Part shown: positions 12,001-22,729 of the stretch, in pieces
How the letters are laid out: every line of letters starts with the position of its first letter
Numbering within the stretch: position 1 is the first letter of the stretch
Source of the DNA: Knoxdaviesia capensis
Taxonomy: Eukaryota; Ascomycota; Sordariomycetes; Microascales; Gondwanamycetaceae
Direction of reading: 5' to 3'
DNA: 64,000 nucleotides
NCBI GenBank assembly: GCA_001510575.1
Contig: LNGK01000008.1
Coordinates: 1,314,340-1,378,339, forward strand
The notes under the pieces: model-generated
The model's input: only the letters and a program-made list of their open reading frames with translations
Told to the model about the DNA's origin: nothing
Databases searched by the model: none
Made by a program: the position numbers and the translations under genes

Positions 12001-14103
12001 CAGTGGTAATCTCGCATTTTTAATGAGTGATCGACCCAGCATGGCTGAGCACACGACGACGACGATAAACGGGGACCGGGCCTGGCATGATTCAGATCTG
12101 AGGGGGAGAAAGAGTCGAGATAATCGATCGCGGTGTCTTCTTCTGCTTCTTTCCCCTTCGTGGCCAAGCGGGCGGACAACACCGCACGGAGAGGCCCAAA
12201 TCGAAGCTTTTGCCTTTCGCCACCATCGTGCATATGGACTAATCTACCTGTGCTGCACATACTGGAGACTGGACAGCCCACCACCTCCATACAGAATCTG
12301 TGTACTGATAAATGTGTGTGTGTGTGTGCACTTCCTACGAGCGGACGATGATAATCGCCCCCCCTTTTGCCGTGATAGGTAACTTGCCCTAAAAAAGAAA
12401 AGGCCGTTTGTTAGCTGGGTGGGAACCTCGTTCCTGTGTTAGCGAGCTATTCCGGGCGGACTGGAGGGTTTTTTGCTTTAGTCTAGGGGGTTTCTGGAAC
12501 TTTTTACCAGCCGGTGGGCAAACAGGCACTGCTAAGCGTGAAACTAGGGATTGTTCGAGAAGCCTGCATGTCCGGGCATTCTCAGATCGTGAATGTGTAG
12601 ATTTGGAGAGCGAGATTGATATCGTCGGTCACTGCAAGATAATGTCTTTTATGCTTGATACTGTATTGTTGGATAGAAATATAGCATTATTCTCCTTGTC
12701 CTCGTCCCATACTCACGGTACGAGCATTGCATCCGTAGTCCTCACTCCTCAGTTCTCACGATAACCCCCGCTGAGTTCGGGTGTCCCCCCCGTCCCTATA
12801 TCAGCGGCCGCACTTAAGGTTCATATAGCCCAGATCCTAGCGAAGTGAAAGGCTGGTTGGTTGCTCACCCCCAACATCGTTATCTCTGACTCTCAGTACA
12901 GTATAATACAGTACAGTACGTACTCCTCCCCTCTCTTTCGCTTCTTCCACACACGAGAATCATGATTTCCCAGTCGAGATACCACCACTCTACCTCGCTG
13001 CTCAACATACAGTACAGTACAGTATATTGTCGACCGATGTCATGTACCGTATACTTGTAGCCAACTGGTTTCAAACCCCCGTTCGTTGAATCCCTCGAAT
13101 ACGTGCAGATGGCATGCACAAGCCAAGTCGCAGCTTCCCAAACCCTTCTGTGCCTTTCACGGACCAGGTGGACTAGCTCGAAAAGACCCCCGGTCGCTCT
13201 TTCTCTGTGCTTGTCTTTCCTGCTACCGCCCAGGCAAGTCCTGGTTGCTGGTCCTTTTTCTTTGAATCCCCCCTGCCCTTTTGCTTTTTTCTTTTTTTCT
13301 TCTCTGGTGGTCGGTCGGTTGTGCCTCCCAAGTTTACGCAACTGCTGCTATCTATCCCCTGGTCTTTCCTTCTCTTTGCCGGGTGGACAGGCCCTCTCCT
13401 CTGGGTCGCTCTTTCCTTCTCTCATCCCAACCCACGCCCGCTGCACCTTCCCACTCGCTCTTCTCACTCTTTCCCTCTCTCTTCCCGCTTGTTCCTTCCA
13501 CCCTTCTTTCTCCACCTCCGCCTACTCACCCTTTTACCTTTTCCCTTCCTCTTCTTTTTTTGCCCACCCTCATCCGTTCTCCTCCTGCATTTCTTATCCC
13601 TCTTTTCTTCCCTTTTCCATTCTCCTTTTCCCCTCTCCCCCTCCATCCCGTATCTTCGGCCTCTTTTCTTCCTCTCCCTTCTCTCCTCCGGTCTTTGATT
13701 CTCTTCCGTTCAATCGGAATCCCGGATTCTCTTGACTCGCCGATTTTGCGCCGAGCCCGACAAGAATTGGCCGCCCGGTATCATTCCCTCTTTGTCGCCT
13801 TCACACTATATCCCACAACATCTTATCGCTCCTATCGTGATACAGTTGTTGTCGACGAATCTCTGTGTTGATATCACAACCTTTTCCGAATTGCCCGATC
13901 TCAGTTGTCCTCATGTCTCACCGGACGTTGTCGTCGTAAAGCTTTTGCATACATACAGTCGCCTAGAGATAATCAAATATACGCACAACTGGACGTCTCT
14001 CATTCGTTTCCACCCATTTTGGTCTCTGCTTCCAGCAGGGCACTGATTTTAATCCCAAATACTGCTTATTCCCCCCCCGGAAACCTCCAACCCTTCCGTA
14101 ACC
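9075..14103. other. Gene-free stretch upstream of the OPT transporter
   Basis: No gene is supported in these 5 kb. The region includes a telobox-like AGGGTTAGGGTTA at 10803-10815, a (GT)n run near 12314-12327, and CAGTA-repeat palindromic blocks at 12893-12926 and 13007-13027. From about 13230 to 13720 the plus strand is strongly pyrimidine-rich, which fits a promoter/leader for the transporter gene at 14104. Confidence 0.55.
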
Positions 14104-16793
14104 ATGGCTCCGTTCTTCCGCCGCCGTCACGAGACCGAGGACATCACTCCGTTCCCCGGTCCCGATGCCATCGCCGGCTCGACCAGCATCGACCACCTCA
14201 AAACCCTCGAGGCCTTCGAGAAGGCTCACAAGTTTGATCCCAATCTGCCTCTTGACGACCTCACCGAGATCGATCGTGCTTTGGCCAGCGGCAACGCCGA
14301 GAAGAGCCTGGAAATCCAGCATGCCATTCTCGAGGATAACAGCCCGTACCCCGAGGTAAGTTTCCGACTCGGTGTTTGTTTATTCATGTGTTTCCCACTT
14401 CATTTGCGGATACATCATTGCCATCTCTGTTCAACACGCATCAGAAGAAAATGATGGCATCCGAAGAGAGAGATGACCGAAAAAAGAAGTGATCGACGAC
14501 CATGCATGAGAATAGAGAAAAAAGAACACAGATTTGGATCTCCATACAATCCACCTCTTATACCCTCTGAACTTCTCGGGTCCTCGGCGTGCATATCATT
14601 CATTCCCACTTCGCTTATATGCCCTTATCTGACTCGCCGTAACTCCAGGTCCGCGCCGTTGTCCGCAACTACGATGTCGATCTCCCCGCCAACACCATCC
14701 GCGCCTGGACCATCGGCATGCTTCTCTGCACCATTGGTTCGGCTGTGAACATGCTCTTCTCTCTCCGCAACCCTAGCGTCACCATCACCACCTATGTCAT
14801 CCAGCTCGTCGCCTACCCGATCGGTCTTGGCTGGGATCTCATCTTCCCCGACCGCGAATTCAACGTCTTTGGTGTCAGATTCAACCTTAAGCCTGGTCCT
14901 TTTAACTTCAAGGAACACGTCGTCATTGTTGTCATGTCCAATGCAGCTTATGGCGGCGGCGTGCTTTACGCCACCGATGTCCTGCTTGCTCAGCAGCTTT
15001 TCTACGGCCAGCACTTTGGCTGGGCCTTCCAGCTTCTCTTCGGAGTCACCACTCTCTGCGTCGGTTACGGTCTCGCCGGTCTGGCCCGTCGTTTCCTGGT
15101 GTGGCCGGCCTCGATGATCTGGCCATCCAACCTGGTTAACTGCGCTCTCTTCTACACTCTGCACGACCATTCTCCTTCGGAGCCCGAGCAGACCAACGGA
15201 TGGAAGATGGGCCGCTACAAGTGGTTCCTGATTGTGTTCGCCGGCGCTTTCGCCTGGTACTGGGTCCCCGGATGGCTGTTTCAGGGTTTGTCGTACATGA
15301 CCTGGATCTGCTGGATCGCCCCGAACAACGTTATCGTCAACAAGCTGTTCGGTGGCTTCAGCGGATACGGTCTCTTCCCGGTAACCCTCGACTGGACTGT
15401 TATTTCCGGCTACATCGGCTCTCCGCTTATCCCGCCTTTCCACGCCATTGCCAACGTCGTCGGTGGTGTCATCATCTTCTTCACCTTCCTGTCCATGGGT
15501 CTGCACTTCAACGGAGTGTGGTATGCCGACTACTTCCCGGTTCAGAGCTCGATCTCGTACGACAACACCGGCCAGGAGTACAATGTGTCGCGCATTTTGA
15601 ACTCCAACTTTGAGTTCGACGAAGAGGCCTACAAGAACTACTCGCCGCTTTTCCTCTCCACCCAGTTCGCCCTTGCCTACGGTCTCTCGTTTGCTGCCGT
15701 GTCGGCCGTCATTGTCCACGTTGCTCTGTACCACGGTTCCGAAGTGTGGAAGCAGTTCAAGCTTGCCCGCCACCAGGAGGACGATGTGCATATGCGCCTG
15801 ATGAAGAAGTACCGTGATGCCGAGGACTGGTGGTACATTGCCCTGTTTGCCATCATGCTGGGCATGTCGTTTGGTGTCGTTGCCGGATGGCCTACTGGCT
15901 TCCCCGCCTGGGCCTATGCGATCTGCATCCTCATTCCTATTGTGTGGCTGCTCCCCATTGGTATTGTCCAGGCTATCACCAACATTCAGCTGGGTTTGAA
16001 CGTGCTCACCGAGTATATCATCGGCTACATGGTTCCCGGACGCCCGCTGGCTATGATGATGTTCAAAAACTACGGTTATATCTGCATGTCCCAGGCTCTG
16101 TACTTTGCCCAGGACCTGAAGCTGGGCCACTACATGAAGGTGCCTCCCCGTGTCATGTTCTCGTCGCAGCTGATTGCCTCGGTATGGTCGGCCATTGTGC
16201 AGATCTGCGTGATGAACTGGGCTCTCGGAAACATTCCCGACGTCTGCACGCCCAAGCAGGAGAACGACTACACTTGCCCCGGAGGCCGCGTGTTCTTCAC
16301 CGCCTCGATTGTGTGGGGAGCTATCGGCCCGGCGCGTATCTTCAACGGAACCGCTCTGTACTCGAGTCTGCAGTGGTTCTGGCTTGCCGGTGCCGTTGCC
16401 CCCGTGCTTACTTGGTTCCTCGCCCGCCGCTGGCCCCGCAGCTTCTGGCGCTATGTCAACACCCCTCTACTGTTCGGCGGTGCCGGCTGGATTCCCCCGG
16501 CAACCGTGTACATCTACCTCTGCTGGGGTGTTGTCGGCGCCTACTTCAACTTCTACGTCAAGCGCCGCTTCACTGGCTGGTGGCTGCAGTACAACTACAT
16601 CACCTCGGCCGCTCTCGACTGCGGTCTCTTTGTGTCGACGATTATCATCTTCTTCACCCTGTACCTCACTTCGTCGCCGCACCCGCAATGGTGGGGTAAT
16701 GTCGGCGTTATGAACACTATGGACTATAACGAGACGGCCAAGTTCCGCCACGTTGCGCCGGGTGAGACGTTCGGACCGAAGGAGTGGCCTTGA
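14104..16793 (+). CDS. Oligopeptide transporter, OPT family
   Basis: Exons 14104-14355 and 14649-16793 give 798 residues, close to the roughly 800 of yeast Opt1 and S. pombe Isp4. The 293-nt intron (GTAAGT donor, CAG acceptor, phase 0) splits the family's conserved N-terminal block SPYPE/VRAVV. Other family marks are KPGPFNFKEH followed by a hydrophobic segment, the NAAYGGGVLYATDVLLAQ stretch, and the KVPPR form of the KIPPR motif near the C-terminal third. About 14-16 hydrophobic segments run from residue 100 to the end. Members import tetra- and pentapeptides (some also glutathione or siderophore-like peptides) with protons across the plasma membrane; the substrate here is not predictable. 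The start is preceded by ACC, a good context. The gene is convergent with the Rim2 gene 1.1 kb downstream. Coding sequence has a codon bias typical of well-expressed fungal genes. Confidence 0.95.
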
Positions 16794-17913
16794 AAGACAA
16801 GGATAATAACGACACAAAACCGAAATAATTTTTTTAAAAAAATCCATATATACATCTCGGCCCAGGGAGCGGAAATTTCGGCGCCAAAAAACCACAGATC
16901 TCGCTGGACCTCGGAATATCTTCGATACCATTTTTGTCTCATTTCACCAGATACACAGCCATATATTTTCGCCTCTTCTTTTTCATGATTCTCATCTTCG
17001 GCGCTGGGGGGTTTGTTTCTTGTTAGTTCTTTCTTTTGGGTTGGGGGGGTTTTTATCAGGGGAAGGGGAAAGCGTGCGGGAGGGGATTCGAATATTCAAG
17101 GCGGCCGATCTACCAGTATTAACTTCTACGGAACCCTTCAGCCCTTGCTTCATATACTGATACCGGCGGCGTCCGAGTTGTGGAGGCCCGCCTTTTACAA
17201 CGCCAGTGTTCCGTCTTCCGTCTCGCCCTGGGTTGTGTGCTTTCTACTTGGCCTCTTATTCATTGCGGAGGGCGACGGGTTTTTTTTTCACGGGTTTTCT
17301 CTTAGGGTTTTTATTTCTGGAATTGTTTATTCTTGTATATGGCCTTTTGCTTGATTTTTTGATTCTCCCATTGTTAGTTACTGTTTTGAATGATTCACGC
17401 CCTGATCTTTTTCGGCTTTTCAAGAGATTCTCGTCTTCCTTTGGTGGTACGCCGTGAAGTGATGCCCGAGGATGTGATGTACTTATGTTTTGTATGATTA
17501 AGGGTTTGTGTGTATATATGGTGATGGTACATAATAATGATGTGTCTAGAGAGAAGTAGGCCGTATCCGAACAGGAAAAGAAAGAGAACCAAAAACAAAA
17601 GCAGACCCGGATTCTAACATTCTAACGCCCAAGGTGAATAGTCCTGACTCCAAAAACAAGCAGATGACGCCAAAATGCAATGATGTGACAGTAGAAACCA
17701 GCAAAGGGGATTTGTGCCCATCTGAACCCGTTCGGGAGGGTTGTTGGAAAAAGGAAAGAAGAACAAGAAGAAAGAAGTGTTGTACACGTCGGCAGGTCCG
17801 CAAGTCTCGGGAGAACGGAGAACGAACGGCGCCGCCAACGATAAAAAAAACAAACAGTGTGGCGGACTTCGGTGGTGATACAGAAGAGAGAGAAAAAAAA
17901 GACGACGGAAGAC
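16794..17913. other. Intergenic region between convergent OPT and Rim2 genes
   Basis: These 1.1 kb should hold the 3' untranslated regions and polyadenylation signals of both genes. An A/T-rich stretch at 16826-16855 follows the OPT stop, and T-rich tracts lie at 17279-17365. No gene is seen. Confidence 0.6.
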
Positions 17914-19190
17914 TCAGTGTTTCGCGCCGTCCTCGCCAAAGAAAAACACAACACCCTCGTAGATGCCAAACATGATCGCCGCGTTCGGCACCGTGCGCAT
18001 CAGGTGCGGCGTGAGCCCGCCGTACAGCGCGGCCGCGCCCTCCTGGCGCCACACCGTGCGGAAGCACTGCAGCAGGCCGGTGTACTTGGGCGCGCCGGAC
18101 GCGGCGAGCGGCGCCTGGCGCAGGCGCGTGCGCACCACCTCGTGCGGGTACGCCAGCACCGAGGCGACCAGCTTGGCCGAGCCGGCGGCGCCGGCGCGCA
18201 TCGCCCACTCGGCCGCCTGGGCGAGCTGCGACGGCGGCGGGCTTCCGTCGGTTGTGGCGGCGGCGGCGGCGGCGGCGGCGGCGCTGCGGGCCGCCAGCCG
18301 CCGCTTCATCTCCTCGTACAGCACCCACTGCACGGCCGTCTCGCCAATGCCGAGGTAGCTCGCGCTCATGCCCTTGTACAGCGCGCCGACGCCCTCTTTC
18401 CGCACGACCTGCGCGAGACAGTCCCACGCGCCGCGGTAGCGCCGCACGGCTGCGCCGCCGGCGCTGTCGGCCGTCGCGCGGTCGAGCTGCAGGCGGGTCT
18501 TGACCAGCCAGATCGGGTTCGTCGCGGTCGACGTGGCGGCGCCGGCCAGGCCCGCGGCGGCGAGGTGCACCCAGGGGGCCTCGCGGCCGCCGTTGAGGTG
18601 GTCGGCCACCATGCGTTTACCGGTGCCGTACGTGTAGAAGTGGATGCTGCGGGCCGGGACCACGCCCGCCAGGTTCGGGCCGAGGCCTTTGAAGAGCGCG
18701 CGCGCGCCCTCCGTGCGGTACACGGCCACGAGGATCTGCAGGGTTTCGCGCGTGTGGTGGGCGATGGCGTGGGCTGGGCGGAGCAGGGCCGGTGTGCTGG
18801 AGATGGTGTGGGTGGGGGCGGCGGCGCGCAGCTGGGCTTGGTAGAAGTCGGTTTGCAGGCGGGTGCGGAGGACGTCGAACGGCGCGGTGACGGCTGCGGC
18901 GGTCATGCCGCCGACACTGCAGGAGAGAACAGGAGAGACCCGGTTAGTGAGTGGTGGTGGATGGAAACGCCGGCGACATTGTGCGCCGGGGGGAGCAAGA
19001 GATGCAAAGCAGAGCCGGGAGACACTTACCCGCCAGCCACAAAGTGCACCCACGACTTGGACAACGGCGACGCCGTCTTCTCGCCCGCACCGGCCCGGCT
19101 CTGCAGCCCGCGCGAAACATGCTCGGCCACGAGAATCGGCGCCGCCACGCCCGCGAGCCCGGACGGCCGCGAGACTGTCGAGTGTGCCAT
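17914..19190 (-). CDS. RIM2: Mitochondrial pyrimidine-nucleotide carrier Rim2
   Basis: Exons (minus strand) 19030-19190 and 17914-18916 give 387 residues; the 113-nt intron (GTAAGT donor, CTGCAG acceptor) splits a Gly codon inside HFVAGGVGGM. The product has three mitochondrial-carrier repeats with signatures PFDVLR (66-71), PIWLVK (188-193) and PHEVVR (311-316). Tryptophan in the second signature, in place of the acidic residue, together with the stretches ARSIHFYTYG and TATNPIWLVKTRLQLD, are marks of the Rim2/SLC25A33-36 group. Members exchange pyrimidine nucleoside triphosphates across the inner membrane and support mitochondrial DNA and RNA synthesis. Length matches yeast Rim2 (377). A nine-alanine tract at about 266-274, encoded by a GCC-type repeat (18258-18290 on the plus strand), lies in the loop before the third repeat. 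Third codon positions are extremely GC-rich, producing long spurious antisense frames. Confidence 0.93.
18258..18290. repeat. GCG/GCC trinucleotide repeat inside RIM2
   Basis: A run of about ten GGC-phase triplets in the RIM2 coding region; on the coding strand it encodes the nine-alanine tract in a loop between the second and third carrier repeats. It is likely to be length-polymorphic. Confidence 0.85.
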
Positions 19191-20215
19191 TCCGGAAACG
19201 CGGTATCTGAGAGAGAGAGGATAGGAGTGTCGAGAGACAGTAGAACCGCTTGTCGTAGATCGTGCTCGACGTATATGCACCACAGGCTCGTCGTCCCGTG
19301 TGTTCCCGGGCGCCGGAGATAAACCACCGAACACTTGGAATCCAAACACCGTAGAAAAAAACAAAACGATCTTAAACACAGTCAACTTTTATAGTCCACA
19401 GACAAGAAAAACGCTGCAGCTTGGCGCGAAAAAAAAAAGAAAGGAGCGAACGGGGTGGCTGAAGTTGCAAAAAAGAATGTCGTGATGATCGTGATCCTAA
19501 TTAATATCAGGAGAACGAGAAAAAAAAACCCCCGAGTTGGGAGAATTTTCTGGCGTCGGGATTTCGCGTCGCATTAAAGATGGCCTTATCGATTGCGCTT
19601 ATCGCTTATCGTTCCCGTGCACTTCTCTCACCGCTGATTGGCTGGGGAGACAGATGTACAGTGTACCTCAGCTCCGCCGTCGGGGCCCCGCTTTGAGCAT
19701 GTCGTAGATACAGCCCACTGAACGACCTGCGCCTACAACTTGGATGTGGTGGTCGTATACTCGCACTCGGACATTCATCACCGACAAAACCCGGAATCCG
19801 CACGTGGATGGTTTATAGTTATCATTTGATATTCAAGTCGTGGCTAGATATTTTCTTCGTAGTGACATAGGACGCCATCCCATCCATCAGCAAAAAACTC
19901 CGTCCCTCAAAAGATGTTCTGATCTAGAAGGGGAACAAACACAGAAACAGCAACGCATATAAGCACTTACATAAACACACATGATGGGAATGGAAGGATA
20001 AAAACAGAAAAGAACCATGGAATAAAACAGAAACCGGGCCCTATAACATGATCCAACCCCAGCGCTTGATCTGAATGCAATTTTCTACGAACATTGATAG
20101 ATGGGAAGGAAAGCACAAAAGAAAAAACAGAGAGTGACGACATAAGTGGCTTGTGGAAACGATAAACGACGTGAGATAGAGGGAGGGAGTTGTTCAAGCG
20201 CAAGCTTGGACCCTC
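19191..20215. other. Upstream region of RIM2 and 3' flank of the Zn2Cys6 gene
   Basis: Both flanking genes are on the minus strand. An ATTGG at 19637-19641, which is CCAAT on the RIM2 coding strand, lies about 450 nt before the RIM2 start and is a candidate CBC/HAP site. No gene is seen. Confidence 0.5.
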
Positions 20216-22729
20216 CTATTCCCACATCCGCGACCGGTTCGAATTATCGTTTTCTCGAACGGTGGTGGCAACTTCAGCAATATAATGGAGGCGGGAATGC
20301 GCATCGACGCTTGGGTTGGCGGAAGTCGACTGCTGTTGATGCTGCATGCTGGGATTTCCCAGGGACGATGGTGGCGGTAGGAGGCTGTCCCGTTGGTGTG
20401 GCCGATCTGGGGATTGCGGACTGGTAAGGCTCGACTGCCGCTGATGACCCTGTATCGTGTTGTTATGATGCGGGTGCATGGGATGGCCAATTTGACTATG
20501 AGGAGCCAGCGAGTCCAGTGGCGACTGCTGATGACGGTTCCCATCATTCTGGGAGTTATCTCCAGCCATGGCCTGTCCACTGCCTCCTCCAGATGTATTG
20601 CTAGAGCTGCGGGAGAATGAATCTGAAGACTTGTGCAGAGACATCGGCATGGGGAGTGGCGACCCTCCCGCTGCCTGAGATGGCATGGGTGAAGGTGGTA
20701 ACAACGGCGACTGCGGCCCCATCGGCGAAAGTGCCGTCATTGGCGACAGCGAGGTCATCGGAGAGAGTGGCATCATCGGAGAGCGCGGCGCCGTGGGAGA
20801 TCGCGAGGGTACGGTGGGGGGTGGCAGATACTTGAGACTGCCGAGGGTGAGAGAGGGTCGGTCTGGCGTTCGTCCGCGTCTGTCGAGAGAGATATCCGAG
20901 TCGGTATGGCTGCGTGGCCGCATTGTGTCGGGAGACGACAGCCGCGCGAGTCCACGGTCTTTGCTATCCTGCTCGTCTTCTGGAGGAGGCGCTACCCGCA
21001 CCGAGGGTGGAGGGTTAGCTTGAAGGCCCCGTGCCGACGGGAAATCTTGAGATTGGGAGTTTAAATCGTTCTCTCCCGATTCGGTGGTCGAGCTTCTGGC
21101 TGGTCCGCTGTTCCCCATAGCAACACTTTCTCCGTTGTACATTGAGTACATTGAAGCGTACTCTCGCGTCAACCAAGACACTTCTTCTTCCGTCAGTGTT
21201 TTCCATGTGCACTTGGAGTGGCGCTTCGTACACCGTTGGCACGAGGTAAGGTGCTTCACACAATCCGTTTTGAGCCGTCGACATCTATCGCAAGGCGGTC
21301 GGATAATCGAGCCCTTCTCCATACGATCCGTGCGCGCCATGATGACTCGTCGATGAGGAGTGTCGTCGGAAGTTCGAGATCCTGGTCCATCGCCCGACTG
21401 GCTATCGGAGTAGGACCCCTCAATGGCCGAGTGCCTTCTCTGTAGAGTGGACTGGTTGCCTGTGCTCAAGCTGCCGTTACTGGAGCCCAAACCTCCTCCG
21501 ACTCCGCCTCCGGATCCTGCGCCGGATCCTTGTCCTGATGCCTGTGACATGGCATGGTTAGGAGAAAGTCGGGAAGACCCCCCTGCAGTTGGAGGCGGGT
21601 CTTCGAACTGCTGGAGAAGATCGGCGTGGAGATTATAGCCGCTGGGAGATGGTCTACGAGGAGCGCCAAGGCTGTTGAACGAGGGATTCGAGGCGGTGGC
21701 GGGGTGAAGTAAATGTGACTGCGATTGAGGCTGAGGCTGGTGGAGATGAGAAACATGCTGTTGCTGGGATTGCTGGAGCTGTTGTTGTGCACCGGGATTC
21801 CGAACTGCGATTGCTGCCCGACGGCCGCTCAACTGATAGTTGAGTTGGCGAGCCCGCTTAGCCACCTCGTCAGATTTCTGAATCAAAACAAACAATCTTC
21901 TTTCCACAATGTCAAGAGTTGCAAGTTCGGCAGTTTCATCTTCTTCGAGAGGATGAGTGGGGAGCAGGCGATCGATAGCGCCAGACACTATCAATCTCCA
22001 GTCGTCTTCGGTGATCTGGACCATCTGACCATTCAGATGAAACTGGCAAACGCGGCCGCCGAGTTGGCTGGTGAGAACGAAGCTGTCGGGATTCGCCTTT
22101 GCAAACGCAACGACATCTAACCAACCGACTTGGCCGTTGCCAGACCCGTCAGATGATGGCTGTGTGATTATTGGGCCTTCAAAGGCTCCGTCCAAGGCTT
22201 TTAGGAGTCGTGGCGCGGTGAGCTTGGCACCAAGGTTTGACGCAAGGCTCTCATGACGATAAAGGACACCTTTTGACTCGAACAGATTTGTGAGAAGTTA
22301 GGTTGTCTGTTTACTGCCTTCCAGCAGAGTTTCAAATGGCGAAGCAGGATTCGAAGAAACGAGATCTCGTTTACGCAGGCGGGCATCGAGTTTGCTTACC
22401 TTCATATTCGCTGATGAGTCCAAGGATATCCGAGAAGGTATCTCCGTCAGCCTCAACCAACTTCAACTTCCTGGCGGTACTTTTGACAAAGTAATTGATC
22501 GGTTTAGAGTCTCCTAGAACAGTGAGCATTAGGATCAGTAAGATTTGGCGGGTGTTAGACACAGGGAAACGTCGGAGTGACGAGCACGGCAAATAGAAGT
22601 CCTCATACCTCGTGGTGGCGGTGGTTGAGGGATGCGTTCGGTCGATATGGGGGTTTGTGATCGGGGTAAAGAGTCGCGCCCATCTCGCCTTGTTTGCATG
22701 GGAACGTCGTAGTCTGGTTGATGGGACAT
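20216..22729 (-). CDS. Zn2Cys6 transcriptional regulator with internal zinc cluster
   Basis: Exons (minus strand) 22609-22729, 22400-22513 and 20216-22269 give 762 residues; introns 22514-22608 and 22270-22399 have GTATGA and GTAAGC donors, and the second has a CTAAC branch point. The fungal zinc cluster C-x2-C-x6-C-x6-C-x2-C-x6-C lies at C405, C408, C415, C422, C425 and C432, in mid-protein and not near the N-terminus. Residues 41-230 look like a conserved, ordered module (DSKPINYFVKSTARKL, then LASNLGAKLTAP, then FHLNGQMVQITEDDW). The rest is disordered: Gln/His-rich at 238-270, Gly/Ser-rich at 318-350, and a tandem Ser-Pro-Met repeat region in the C-terminal third. No fungal-TF middle homology domain is evident. 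It should bind DNA in the nucleus; targets are unknown. The leader on the coding strand is strongly pyrimidine-rich (plus-strand purines 23640-24130). Confidence 0.9.

Noticed and set aside
13103..13871. Overlapping 160-210-codon frames in all three plus frames
   Set aside because: They are Ser/Leu/Pro/Phe-rich because the DNA is C/T-rich; several frames open at once is a sign of composition, not coding.
14625..16130. 501-codon minus-strand frame opposite the OPT gene
   Set aside because: It is a mirror of the transporter's codon bias; no motif and no start context.
17857..19224. 455-codon plus-strand frame opposite RIM2
   Set aside because: It is antisense to a clear carrier gene and reflects GC-rich third positions; its Ala/Gly/Arg composition has no domain.
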